A DNA stretch of 5,262 nucleotides from assembly GCA_020050965.1 (NCBI GenBank), contig JAGVJV010000154.1, positions 1-5,262 on the forward strand, given 5' to 3'. The DNA comes from Parachlamydiales bacterium (GTDB lineage Bacteria > Chlamydiota > Chlamydiia > Chlamydiales > Rhabdochlamydiaceae). Under the pieces are notes generated by a model. The model searched no databases. It had not been told where the DNA came from and worked only from the letters and a program-made list of their open reading frames with translations. Made by a program: the position numbers and the translations under genes. Shown here piece by piece: positions 1 through 5,262 of this stretch; position 1 is the stretch's first letter; every line of letters starts with the position of its first letter.

Positions 1-1899
1 CTACGAAAAAAACGAAGTGAAAATCCGCAGAATATCGTTGAAAGTGAAATAAATAACCAGTCCTATTAACAAGATCAGGAAGGGTAGGATCAGCCGCTCA
101 CGGGTTTTAGCCTTGAGCGGTTTTTTTGTGACCGCTTCGATTACTGATAAGAGGATGTGTCCTCCATCGAGCACTGGTATCGGGAGGAGATTAAAAATAG
201 CCAAATTCAAGCTAATTAGTCCAAGCCAATAGAGGGCTTCGGGCGCTCCAAGCATCCAGCTTTGGTGGATCACTTGTACTATCCCTACAGGGCCCATAAC
301 GTTCTTTGGGCTTAAAAAACCGGTGACGAGGGCGAAAAGGGTTCTGTAGGACTCTTTCACAACCTGCCCGAATAGGGTAATTGGGTTGGGGTTATAGGTG
401 ACGGTTTTATCCTGTACAGGGATATTGAGGGCCAGCCGGTTTATGGTTGGGAGGATAGAGGTGATCTGGCTCAGTTGAGTTTCTTTAAACGCTTCCTCAT
501 CGGACACTTCCTCTTTTTTCGCTTTGGCAGCTTTTTTCTTTGGCTGTACGCGAACCTCACGAATAGGAGCGGGGGTAACGGTATCGAGCAAGCGAAGATC
601 CCCGGCTTCAAGCACCACTCTATTTGTCCCTATCGTATGGATGATCTTTTCGAGCTGCGTCACTTCAAATGAAGCCTCAAAGCCAAGATCAGCTTCCCTA
701 TAAGGAGGTGCCTTTGCATCTGCCATTTTCTGCACGACAATCAAACTCTTTTTAGACTGCAGCTCTTTGAGCAATTGATAAGAGCTGCTGATTTTTTCTC
801 CCTGGATGGCGACGATCTTATCCCCGCGTTGCAGAGGGATTTCGATATTAGAGCGTTTAGCTGGCTCATAGGCGTTTTGCGGCTGAGATTTTTCATCGAT
901 GAAGCCAATAGGAGCTTCGATGATTCCACTCGATGTGAGTCGATAAGGGATAAATGCAAGTTGATCAACTTTGGCAGTCAGCTTTGCCTCGTGGCGCCAG
1001 TCATCGAGCTCCTCTTTTTCAGATGTTGCCAACCGGAGATCGCAGATCGACAGGCGAGGAACGCGTGTCAAAAAGGTTTCTCCCCCTCGTTCGACAGTGA
1101 GAAGAACACGGGGGCTATTGATAATATGGACCAGTTGAGGGAGAGAAAAAACCAGCTCCCCATCGACCCATAGAATTCGATCGCCATGGGCGATCCCACT
1201 ACTTTGCATAGGTGAATCGGCCGCTAGCTCAGCCCCCTCTTTATAGATCAAATACTGGGCCGGAGCCAATACATCGAGATTTTTCTCTTTAGGGAAAGTG
1301 TAAATAAATGGGGTCTTCGTCTGGTCCCAATAATTGACCTCAAAGCCATTGATGTTTAAAGCTGTCCGATCGAGAGAAACCCCATAGATAAAGTCCATGA
1401 ATCCTTTGTAGTCTCTTCCATTGAGCTTTGTGATCTCATCCCCTGCTCTCACATCTGCTTCATAAAGGCCAGAATCCCGATCAACCCACCCGATGTGATG
1501 TGTGAATAGGGCAAAGGGTTTTTCACGTCCCCCTATCGCCCATAAAAAAATAAAAGCGACAAAAGCAAATAGGATATTGGCAAGTGGTCCTGCAAATGCG
1601 ACCTTAATCCGATCCCAAGGCTTGGCAGCGAAGAAACCACCTGGAATTTGGTAGGGTTCTAAGGCCCCTTTTTTATCCATTCCCTCCATCTGCACATAGC
1701 CCCCAAACGGAAGGTAGCAGAGGCGCCATTTCACCCCATTTCTCTCCCACTCAATGATCGGCTTGCCAAAACCAATGGCAAAAGCGATCACCGTAATGCC
1801 CGCCTTTCTTGCCATGAAATAATGGCCGAGCTCGTGGATGAAAATCAGAAATCCGATTCCAAATAGTGCGAGAATAATATAGAGGATGCTTGCAATCAT
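1..1899 (-). CDS. rseP: RseP-type site-2 zinc metalloprotease (intramembrane protease), 632 aa
   Basis: Inner-membrane zinc protease of the M50B (site-2 protease) family, which cleaves membrane-spanning segments of anti-sigma factors or leftover signal peptides. Seen: TM1 at residues 1-21 running into the zinc motif HELGH (22-26); GPLAN (104-108) at the start of TM2 (about 98-122); GPVGI (536-540); the third zinc-ligand motif NLLPIPVLDGG (570-580, Asp578); and a last TM at about 603-622. Between TM2 and the C-terminal core lie three stretches with the PDZ-like pattern GDxI...(N/D/Q)G, at 153-161, 239-247 and 359-367, and a Lys/Glu-rich linker at 453-475. At 632 aa it is much longer than E. 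coli RseP (450 aa, two PDZ domains); long versions are known in Chlamydiae. The ATG lies 4 nt after the dxr stop with AAAAGGA upstream, so the two are probably cotranscribed. The TAG stop occupies bases 1-3, so the gene is complete. The family call is firm. The substrate is unknown. Confidence 0.96.
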   Translation of the reverse strand: MIASILYIILALFGIGFLIFIHELGHYFMARKAGITVIAFAIGFGKPIIEWERNGVKWRLCYLPFGGYVQMEGMDKKGALEPYQIPGGFFAAKPWDRIKVAFAGPLANILFAFVAFIFLWAIGGREKPFALFTHHIGWVDRDSGLYEADVRAGDEITKLNGRDYKGFMDFIYGVSLDRTALNINGFEVNYWDQTKTPFIYTFPKEKNLDVLAPAQYLIYKEGAELAADSPMQSSGIAHGDRILWVDGELVFSLPQLVHIINSPRVLLTVERGGETFLTRVPRLSICDLRLATSEKEELDDWRHEAKLTAKVDQLAFIPYRLTSSGIIEAPIGFIDEKSQPQNAYEPAKRSNIEIPLQRGDKIVAIQGEKISSSYQLLKELQSKKSLIVVQKMADAKAPPYREADLGFEASFEVTQLEKIIHTIGTNRVVLEAGDLRLLDTVTPAPIREVRVQPKKKAAKAKKEEVSDEEAFKETQLSQITSILPTINRLALNIPVQDKTVTYNPNPITLFGQVVKESYRTLFALVTGFLSPKNVMGPVGIVQVIHQSWMLGAPEALYWLGLISLNLAIFNLLPIPVLDGGHILLSVIEAVTKKPLKAKTRERLILPFLILLIGLVIYFTFNDILRIFTSFFS

Positions 1900-1903
1900 G
1901 GTT

Positions 1904-3043
1904 TTATATCCTTTTAGCTAGATCGCGCGCCAGCCGATTGATGCTGGCGAAATCTTCGTAATTTTTAGGGGCGGCAACCTGGTGCTGGTCCATCAAAGTT
2001 GCCAATTTTTGGCCGATCTCAAACCACCCAATTTCTTTGTTCAAGAACCGCTCGACGAGCACTTCATTTGCGCCGTTCATGAAGCAGGGCATACTTCCCC
2101 CTTCGCGCAAAGATTGGTAGGCCAGCTCCAGACAGCGGCACCGATCAACATCCCAAGGAGCAAAATGCATCGTTTGGGCCTTGGTAAAATCAAAGGGTTT
2201 TAAATTCCCCTCATACCGCTCAGGGTAAGTAAGTGCGACCTGAATGGGGACGAGCATATTGGGCTCCCCCATCTGCGCCATGATCGATCGATCGTTAAAC
2301 TCGACCATGCTCTGAATGATCTGTTCAGGATGGATAACCACCTCAATCAGATCGATCGCCACTCCATACAGATAGTGCGTTTCGATCATTTCGAGCCCCT
2401 TGTTCATCATGGTCGAGGAGTCGATCATTACCTTGGGCCCCATTCGGTAGTTAGGGTGGGCCAAGGCATCGCCGACCGTAATTTGAGAGAGCTTATCTTT
2501 GGGCATTTCTCTAAAAGGCCCCCCAGAAGCTGTCAAAATGATGCGCCGAATATTTTTACGTTCCTCGCCCTTCAGGCACTGTAAGATAGCCGTGTGTTCG
2601 CTATCGACAGGGATGAGTGTTGTCCCATGCTTAGCCGCCAGTTCCATGACCAGATTCCCTGCGGCGACCAGGGCTTCTTTATTGGCGAGCGCAATGGTCT
2701 TTTTCGCTTCGATCGCCTTCAACGTGGGCAATACCCCGTCAAAACAGGGCATCGCCGAGAGGAGTAATTCGACAGATGGATGGGTAGCAACGGCGAGGAT
2801 GCCCTCAAGACCTGCCAACACTGGAATGGTAGGGAGCTTTTTCTGCAGCTGGTACGCTTTCTCCTCATCCCAAACGGCCACCACTTCTGGATGAAACATC
2901 TTAGCCTGCTGCTCGAGCAAGTCGATATTAGATTTTGCGGCTAAGGCAATTACTTGAAATTTGTCTTGGAGATGCTGAATGACTTGGAGAGCGCCCTTTC
3001 CAATCGATCCAGTACTTCCCAGAATTCCGATCCGTTTCATCAT
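1904..3043 (-). CDS. dxr: 1-deoxy-D-xylulose 5-phosphate reductoisomerase (Dxr/IspC), 379 aa
   Basis: Cytosolic enzyme of the MEP isoprenoid pathway. It converts 1-deoxy-D-xylulose 5-phosphate to 2-C-methyl-D-erythritol 4-phosphate using NADPH and a divalent metal, and is the family target of fosmidomycin. Seen: the NADPH loop GSTGSIG (9-15), ALANKE (118-123), the metal-binding DSEH (Asp147, Glu149, with His150), SGGPFRE (173-179), HPNYRMGPK (196-204) and MMNKGLE (212-218, Asn214, Lys215, Glu218). Length is normal for the family. One oddity is that the residue matching E. coli His257 is Gln244 (motif HPEQIIQSMVE). The protein begins Met-Met-Lys-Arg; either the ATG at 3043 or that at 3040 may be used, and most relatives start MK(K/R). 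No Shine-Dalgarno sequence is visible, and a promoter ends only 4 nt upstream. The gene is followed by rseP after 4 nt. Function is very secure. Confidence 0.98.
   Translation of the reverse strand: MMKRIGILGSTGSIGKGALQVIQHLQDKFQVIALAAKSNIDLLEQQAKMFHPEVVAVWDEEKAYQLQKKLPTIPVLAGLEGILAVATHPSVELLLSAMPCFDGVLPTLKAIEAKKTIALANKEALVAAGNLVMELAAKHGTTLIPVDSEHTAILQCLKGEERKNIRRIILTASGGPFREMPKDKLSQITVGDALAHPNYRMGPKVMIDSSTMMNKGLEMIETHYLYGVAIDLIEVVIHPEQIIQSMVEFNDRSIMAQMGEPNMLVPIQVALTYPERYEGNLKPFDFTKAQTMHFAPWDVDRCRCLELAYQSLREGGSMPCFMNGANEVLVERFLNKEIGWFEIGQKLATLMDQHQVAAPKNYEDFASINRLARDLAKRI
1909..1915 (-). promoter_or_regulatory. Ribosome binding site for rseP inside the end of dxr
   Basis: The minus strand reads AAAAGGA here, 9 nt before the rseP ATG at 1899. 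It overlaps the last codons of dxr (Lys-Arg-Ile-stop). It supports the chosen rseP start and translation from a joint dxr-rseP message. It is a moderate match to the Shine-Dalgarno consensus. Confidence 0.55.
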
Positions 3044-3047
3044 GTCT

Positions 3048-3075
3048 ATTATGCTAAAAACTAAGTTAAAGTCAA
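3048..3075 (-). promoter_or_regulatory. Predicted sigma70-type promoter for dxr (-rseP)
   Basis: On the minus strand TTGACT (3075-3070, 5 of 6 to the -35 consensus) is followed by a 16-nt A/T-rich spacer and CATAAT (3053-3048, 5 of 6 to the -10 consensus). The -10 box ends 4 nt before the first dxr ATG, so transcription would be expected to begin at or next to the start codon. This gives dxr-rseP its own transcription unit apart from the ytg genes. It is read by eye; A/T-rich DNA yields chance matches. Confidence 0.55.
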
Positions 3076-3110
3076 AGTAGGGAACAGGATAAAAAAAATA
3101 AAATTTATAT

Positions 3111-3152
3111 CAGGATCCGCTTCGCTGGCAGGATCGCCTTCGGCGGCAGGAT
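3111..3152. repeat. Two 18-nt tandem units plus partial third (CAGGAT units)
   Basis: Unit 1 (3111-3128, CAGGATCCGCTTCGCTGG) and unit 2 (3129-3146, CAGGATCGCCTTCGGCGG) match at 14 of 18 positions, and a third begins with CAGGAT at 3147 before the sequence becomes A-rich. Each unit can form a small hairpin around a TTC loop. All four differences fall in two facing stem positions. The first unit also supplies the left arm of the larger palindrome. Confidence 0.75.
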
Positions 3153-3202
3153 AAAAAAGAAAAAATGGTTATCCTTTTTATCCCGCAGCGAAGCGGATCC
3201 TG
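3111..3202. repeat. Nested palindromic intergenic element with 17-bp perfect arms
   Basis: Arm 3111-3127 (CAGGATCCGCTTCGCTG) is the exact reverse complement of 3186-3202. A further overlapping inverted pair, GAACAGGAT at 3082-3090 and ATCCTGTTC at 3197-3205, shares six bases with the right arm, so the two pairings are alternatives. The sequence CAGGAT occurs four times on the plus strand (3085, 3111, 3129, 3147) and once inverted (3197). This mosaic look suggests a dispersed intergenic repeat family, but only one locus is visible here. No open reading frame fills the region. Confidence 0.8.
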
Positions 3203-3209
3203 TTCTATT

Positions 3210-4136
3210 TTAAATTTTTACATTTTTACGACTTCGTGTTGAAACCATCACTACCGCAAAGGCCAGTCCGATGAGCACCACCACCAGCCCCGAGGTAGAG
3301 AGCGGCGCATGGTAGACGGTGAGGAAATGTCGAGAGAGGGCCACTGCGACCAGGGAACAAACAACCCCTATCCCGCAAGAGAGCAGAAGCATATTCTTCA
3401 GATTATGGGTCAAAAGCCGGGCGGTTAGCGGCAGCCCAACCAAGAATGCAAGAAACAAGAGCACCCCGACTGCTCGGAAGGCGCTAATCGCGGTTGCACT
3501 GGTTAGCAACATGAGTAAATAATTAAACAGCGCCGGTCGGAAACCTAAACTGGAAGCCAAGCCCTGATCGAAACAGATCAGCTTCCATTCCTTAAAAAAG
3601 AGGAGGATAAAAAAGACATTGGTAAGCGCTACACCTAAAGCAATTTTCAAGTCGTTGAAGTGGAGTGCATCGGCATTGCCCATCACAATTTCAAGACCGA
3701 TGTGGGCATTGCGCGTGTAGAGGGTGACAAGTATGATACCTAGGGCAAAGAGCGCGGTAAAGACTAGGCCTATGCTGGCATCCTCTTGCAGTTTAATAAC
3801 ATGGTTGAGGACTTGGGTGAGGACGGTAGTGATTAATCCTGTGACAACTGCTGCTGCAATTAAAACGGAAAAATTGATGGTAAGTTGTTCCCCTCCCTGT
3901 GCGCTGAGGAATAGATAAGCGATCACAATTCCAAGGAGTATGGTGTGGGAGAGGGAATTGGCGAGCATAGTCATCCGCTTGAGGACCAGCAGGCTTCCGA
4001 TGAGGGCCGAAGCAATCGAAATGAGGGCGAGGACAAAAACTTGAATTTCATCAGGAGCAAGCTCTTTCGATTGGAACAACCTCCCGAAAAAAACGGGGAA
4101 AAATTGGAAAAAGTTGAGTTCCCAGTAGGGATTCAT
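3210..4136 (-). CDS. ytgD: Metal ABC transporter permease (YtgD/TroD-like, ABC-3 family), 308 aa
   Basis: Membrane subunit of a divalent-metal (Fe/Mn/Zn) ABC importer of the ABC-3 family, expected to pair with YtgC and be powered by a YtgB-type ATPase. Seen: a hydrophobic protein with about eight to nine membrane segments between residues 31 and 298, after an amphipathic N-terminal stretch (1-30). ABC-3 signatures are RMTMLANSLSHTILLGI (54-70), EDASIGLVFTALFALGIIL (118-136), FDQGLASSLGF (189-199) and VGVLLFLAFLVGLPLTARLL (223-242). Length is normal. The ATG overlaps the ytgC stop as ATGA, and a perfect AAGGAGG lies 4 nt upstream, so the start is firm and translation is probably coupled to ytgC. 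The TAA stop is at 3210-3212, followed by the palindromic element. The metal cannot be told from sequence. The Ytg name rests on gene order, and TroD or MntB-like are equivalent family names. Confidence 0.92.
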   Translation of the reverse strand: MNPYWELNFFQFFPVFFGRLFQSKELAPDEIQVFVLALISIASALIGSLLVLKRMTMLANSLSHTILLGIVIAYLFLSAQGGEQLTINFSVLIAAAVVTGLITTVLTQVLNHVIKLQEDASIGLVFTALFALGIILVTLYTRNAHIGLEIVMGNADALHFNDLKIALGVALTNVFFILLFFKEWKLICFDQGLASSLGFRPALFNYLLMLLTSATAISAFRAVGVLLFLAFLVGLPLTARLLTHNLKNMLLLSCGIGVVCSLVAVALSRHFLTVYHAPLSTSGLVVVLIGLAFAVVMVSTRSRKNVKI

Positions 4137-5262
4137 CCTTCCTCCTTCTGCAGCAAATCATTCAGCTCTTTTTCGATTTCGGGAGTGAGGATGTGTTCCA
4201 TCGCCTCGGCACTTTGATGAACTCGCTCCGCCCCCTGCCCCATGTAAATCAGATACACTTCCCAAAGGCGGTGCAATCGGACCAGTTTTTCGGCCTCTTC
4301 TCTTCCCTTCTGGGTCAATTTGCCATCTTCTAGCCACCCTTTCCATTGCATTTGGCGCAGTTGCCAAGAGCTGGCGGTGTATTTTTCCCCTTCATAGAGT
4401 GCTTTGAGGATATTCTCCTCCCTGCAGCGGATTCTAAAACCGAGGATCCGCAATTTTCGCGTCACATACCCTTTGCTAGGAGAAAAAAGAAGACTGAAGA
4501 GAGCAATGCCCGTCGCTGAGAGGATAATCATCGGCCCCGTGGGCAAAGGGAGTTTGGGTTGATCTGTCCATAGGGGAATTTTGACCGAGAGGACATTCCC
4601 TACAAATCCCGCTACCACTCCAAAAAGGGCAGAGACGAGGAAGAAGGAGGCCAATTTTTTAGTCCATTGGCGGGCAGCAACCGGTGGAGCAATCAACATC
4701 CCCGACATCAGGACCACACCGACGCTCCGCATGCCGATTACAATAGCCAGAACCAGCAGAAAATAGATCACTCCATTGACAAGGGCAGTTTTCATACCAA
4801 CTGACCCAGCATAGCCAGGATCGAAATAGAGAATTTCCAAATAGCGGAAGAGGAAGCAGATAGTGGCTGAGACGAGCAGGGCCAAAGCCGCATAGAGGTA
4901 AATGTGACTATCTACCATCGTTGCCGCTTGCCCAAATAAATAAATCTGAATTTGTCGAAACCAAAGGGCGTGGGTCACCTGCAGACGGCTGGCAATCAGC
5001 ACCCCAATCCCAAAGAAAATCGCCAATACAAAACAGAGGGCGGCATCGCTGCTGATTTTGAGCCTTTTTTCCATGTGTCCGATCACAGCGAGCCCCAAGA
5101 TGCCGCTTAAAAATGCCCCCAGTAAAATCGAAAGGGCTGCCCCATCTTCGGAAAAAGGAAGGAAGATAGCTGCAAAAACAACGCTGAGGACCACTCCTGG
5201 ATAGGTAGCATGAGAGAGGGCTTCACCAACGAGAGAACGTTTTTGTAAAAAGGCCAAACACC
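4133..5262 (-). CDS. ytgC: Metal ABC permease fused to DtxR/MntR-like domain (YtgCR-like), N-terminus beyond window
   Basis: Residues are numbered from the TTG codon at 5257. Positions 1-260 form an ABC-3 permease: KRSLVGEALSHATYPGVVL (6-24), LKISSDAALCFVLAIFFGIG (66-85), LYFDPGYAGSVGM (143-155), MRSVGVVLMSGMLIAPPVAA (176-195), and about seven hydrophobic segments. A basic linker (262-279) leads to a cytosolic domain. This has a helix at 280-290, a wing-like part GWLEDGKLTQKGREEAE (307-323) and a DtxR-type dimerisation/metal motif with His329, Glu333, His347, Glu351, Glu354 and His355. In C. trachomatis the equivalent fusion YtgCR is reported to be cleaved, releasing the iron-dependent repressor YtgR. 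The same dual role is inferred here. The winged-helix part is shorter than in DtxR. The frame stays open to the right edge (Cys before the TTG), and the usual N-terminal part of the permease is absent, so the gene is partial. ytgA and ytgB are expected upstream. It overlaps ytgD by 4 nt. Confidence 0.92.
   Translation of the reverse strand, partial: CLAFLQKRSLVGEALSHATYPGVVLSVVFAAIFLPFSEDGAALSILLGAFLSGILGLAVIGHMEKRLKISSDAALCFVLAIFFGIGVLIASRLQVTHALWFRQIQIYLFGQAATMVDSHIYLYAALALLVSATICFLFRYLEILYFDPGYAGSVGMKTALVNGVIYFLLVLAIVIGMRSVGVVLMSGMLIAPPVAARQWTKKLASFFLVSALFGVVAGFVGNVLSVKIPLWTDQPKLPLPTGPMIILSATGIALFSLLFSPSKGYVTRKLRILGFRIRCREENILKALYEGEKYTASSWQLRQMQWKGWLEDGKLTQKGREEAEKLVRLHRLWEVYLIYMGQGAERVHQSAEAMEHILTPEIEKELNDLLQKEEG
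4141..4147 (-). promoter_or_regulatory. Perfect Shine-Dalgarno for ytgD embedded in the ytgC C-terminus
   Basis: The minus strand reads AAGGAGG here, then AAGG, then the ytgD ATG. It lies within the ytgC codons for Gln-Lys-Glu-Glu-Gly, immediately before the shared ATGA. It fixes the ytgD start and points to translational coupling that keeps the two permease subunits balanced. Confidence 0.85.

Larger units (their letters stand above)
3091..3202 (-). terminator. Possible terminator after ytgD (long hairpin followed by T-rich tract)
   Basis: In the direction of ytgD transcription, a perfect 17-bp inverted repeat (arms 3186-3202 and 3111-3127) is followed by an A/T-rich stretch ending in eight T residues (complement of 3091-3098). 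Within the 58-nt loop a second stem forms between 3174-3183 and 3149-3159 with one bulged base. Position, stem and T tract fit an end to ytg operon transcription. The long loop and the 12-nt gap before the T8 run are not typical of a simple intrinsic terminator, so it may instead be a repeat element or a processing or stability hairpin. Confidence 0.45.

Noticed and set aside
775..1173. 132-codon open frame on the plus strand opposite rseP
   Set aside because: It is antisense to a conserved protease gene, shows no recognisable family features, and its composition follows from the minus-strand codons.
2499..2894. 131-codon open frame on the plus strand opposite dxr
   Set aside because: It lies antisense to the catalytic core of dxr and resembles no protein I recognise; treated as a shadow frame.
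3111..3152. Tandem 18-nt units as a CRISPR array
   Set aside because: The units are directly adjacent without spacers, self-complementary, and there are only two; no cas gene is present.
3044..3209. Riboswitch or tRNA in the intergenic gap
   Set aside because: No cloverleaf or known riboswitch core could be recognised. The structure is explained by simple inverted and tandem repeats.
4158..4367. 69-codon minus-strand frame overlapping the YtgR-like domain
   Set aside because: It is the same DNA as the end of ytgC read in another frame. The ytgC frame carries the conserved DtxR motif.
5255..5257. TTG as a possible start codon for ytgC
   Set aside because: The frame stays open to the window edge, and the first permease motif follows at once, so an N-terminal portion is missing. 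The TTG is simply an internal Leu codon near the edge.

Overview
The window looks like chromosomal DNA from a member of the Chlamydiae, most likely an environmental (Parachlamydiales-type) lineage rather than a Chlamydia species. The main reason is gene order. Reading along the minus strand from right to left, it carries two metal ABC permease genes (ytgC and ytgD), then dxr, then a long site-2 protease gene (rseP). From memory this is the chlamydial order ytgC-ytgD-dxr-rseP. The ytgC product also carries a C-terminal DtxR/MntR-like domain, as in Chlamydia YtgCR. The genus cannot be named from this sequence alone.

Layout: every credible gene is on the minus strand and coding density is high. 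Positions 4133-5262 hold ytgC, which runs off the right edge without its N-terminus. Its stop overlaps the start of ytgD (3210-4136) by 4 nt (ATGA), and a perfect Shine-Dalgarno sequence for ytgD lies inside the last ytgC codons. Positions 3044-3209 are the only sizeable gap. It contains a nested palindrome with 18-nt tandem units, which may act as a terminator for the ytg operon, and then a good sigma70-type promoter placed so close to dxr that the dxr mRNA could be leaderless. dxr (1904-3043) is followed after 4 nt by rseP (1-1899), so these two are probably cotranscribed. The rseP stop codon is exactly at the left edge.

How the genes work together: YtgC and YtgD would form the membrane channel of a divalent-metal (Fe/Mn/Zn) importer. 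The binding protein (ytgA) and ATPase (ytgB) are expected just beyond the right edge. The C-terminal domain of YtgC is probably a metal-sensing repressor module, as reported for C. trachomatis YtgR. Dxr catalyses the committed step of the MEP isoprenoid pathway and needs a divalent metal. RseP is an intramembrane zinc protease. I find no wholly unknown system. The points most worth a second look are the unusually short winged-helix part of the YtgR-like domain, its Glu-containing (MntR-like) metal site, a His-to-Gln change at a known functional position of Dxr, the possible leaderless start of dxr, and the structured intergenic repeat.
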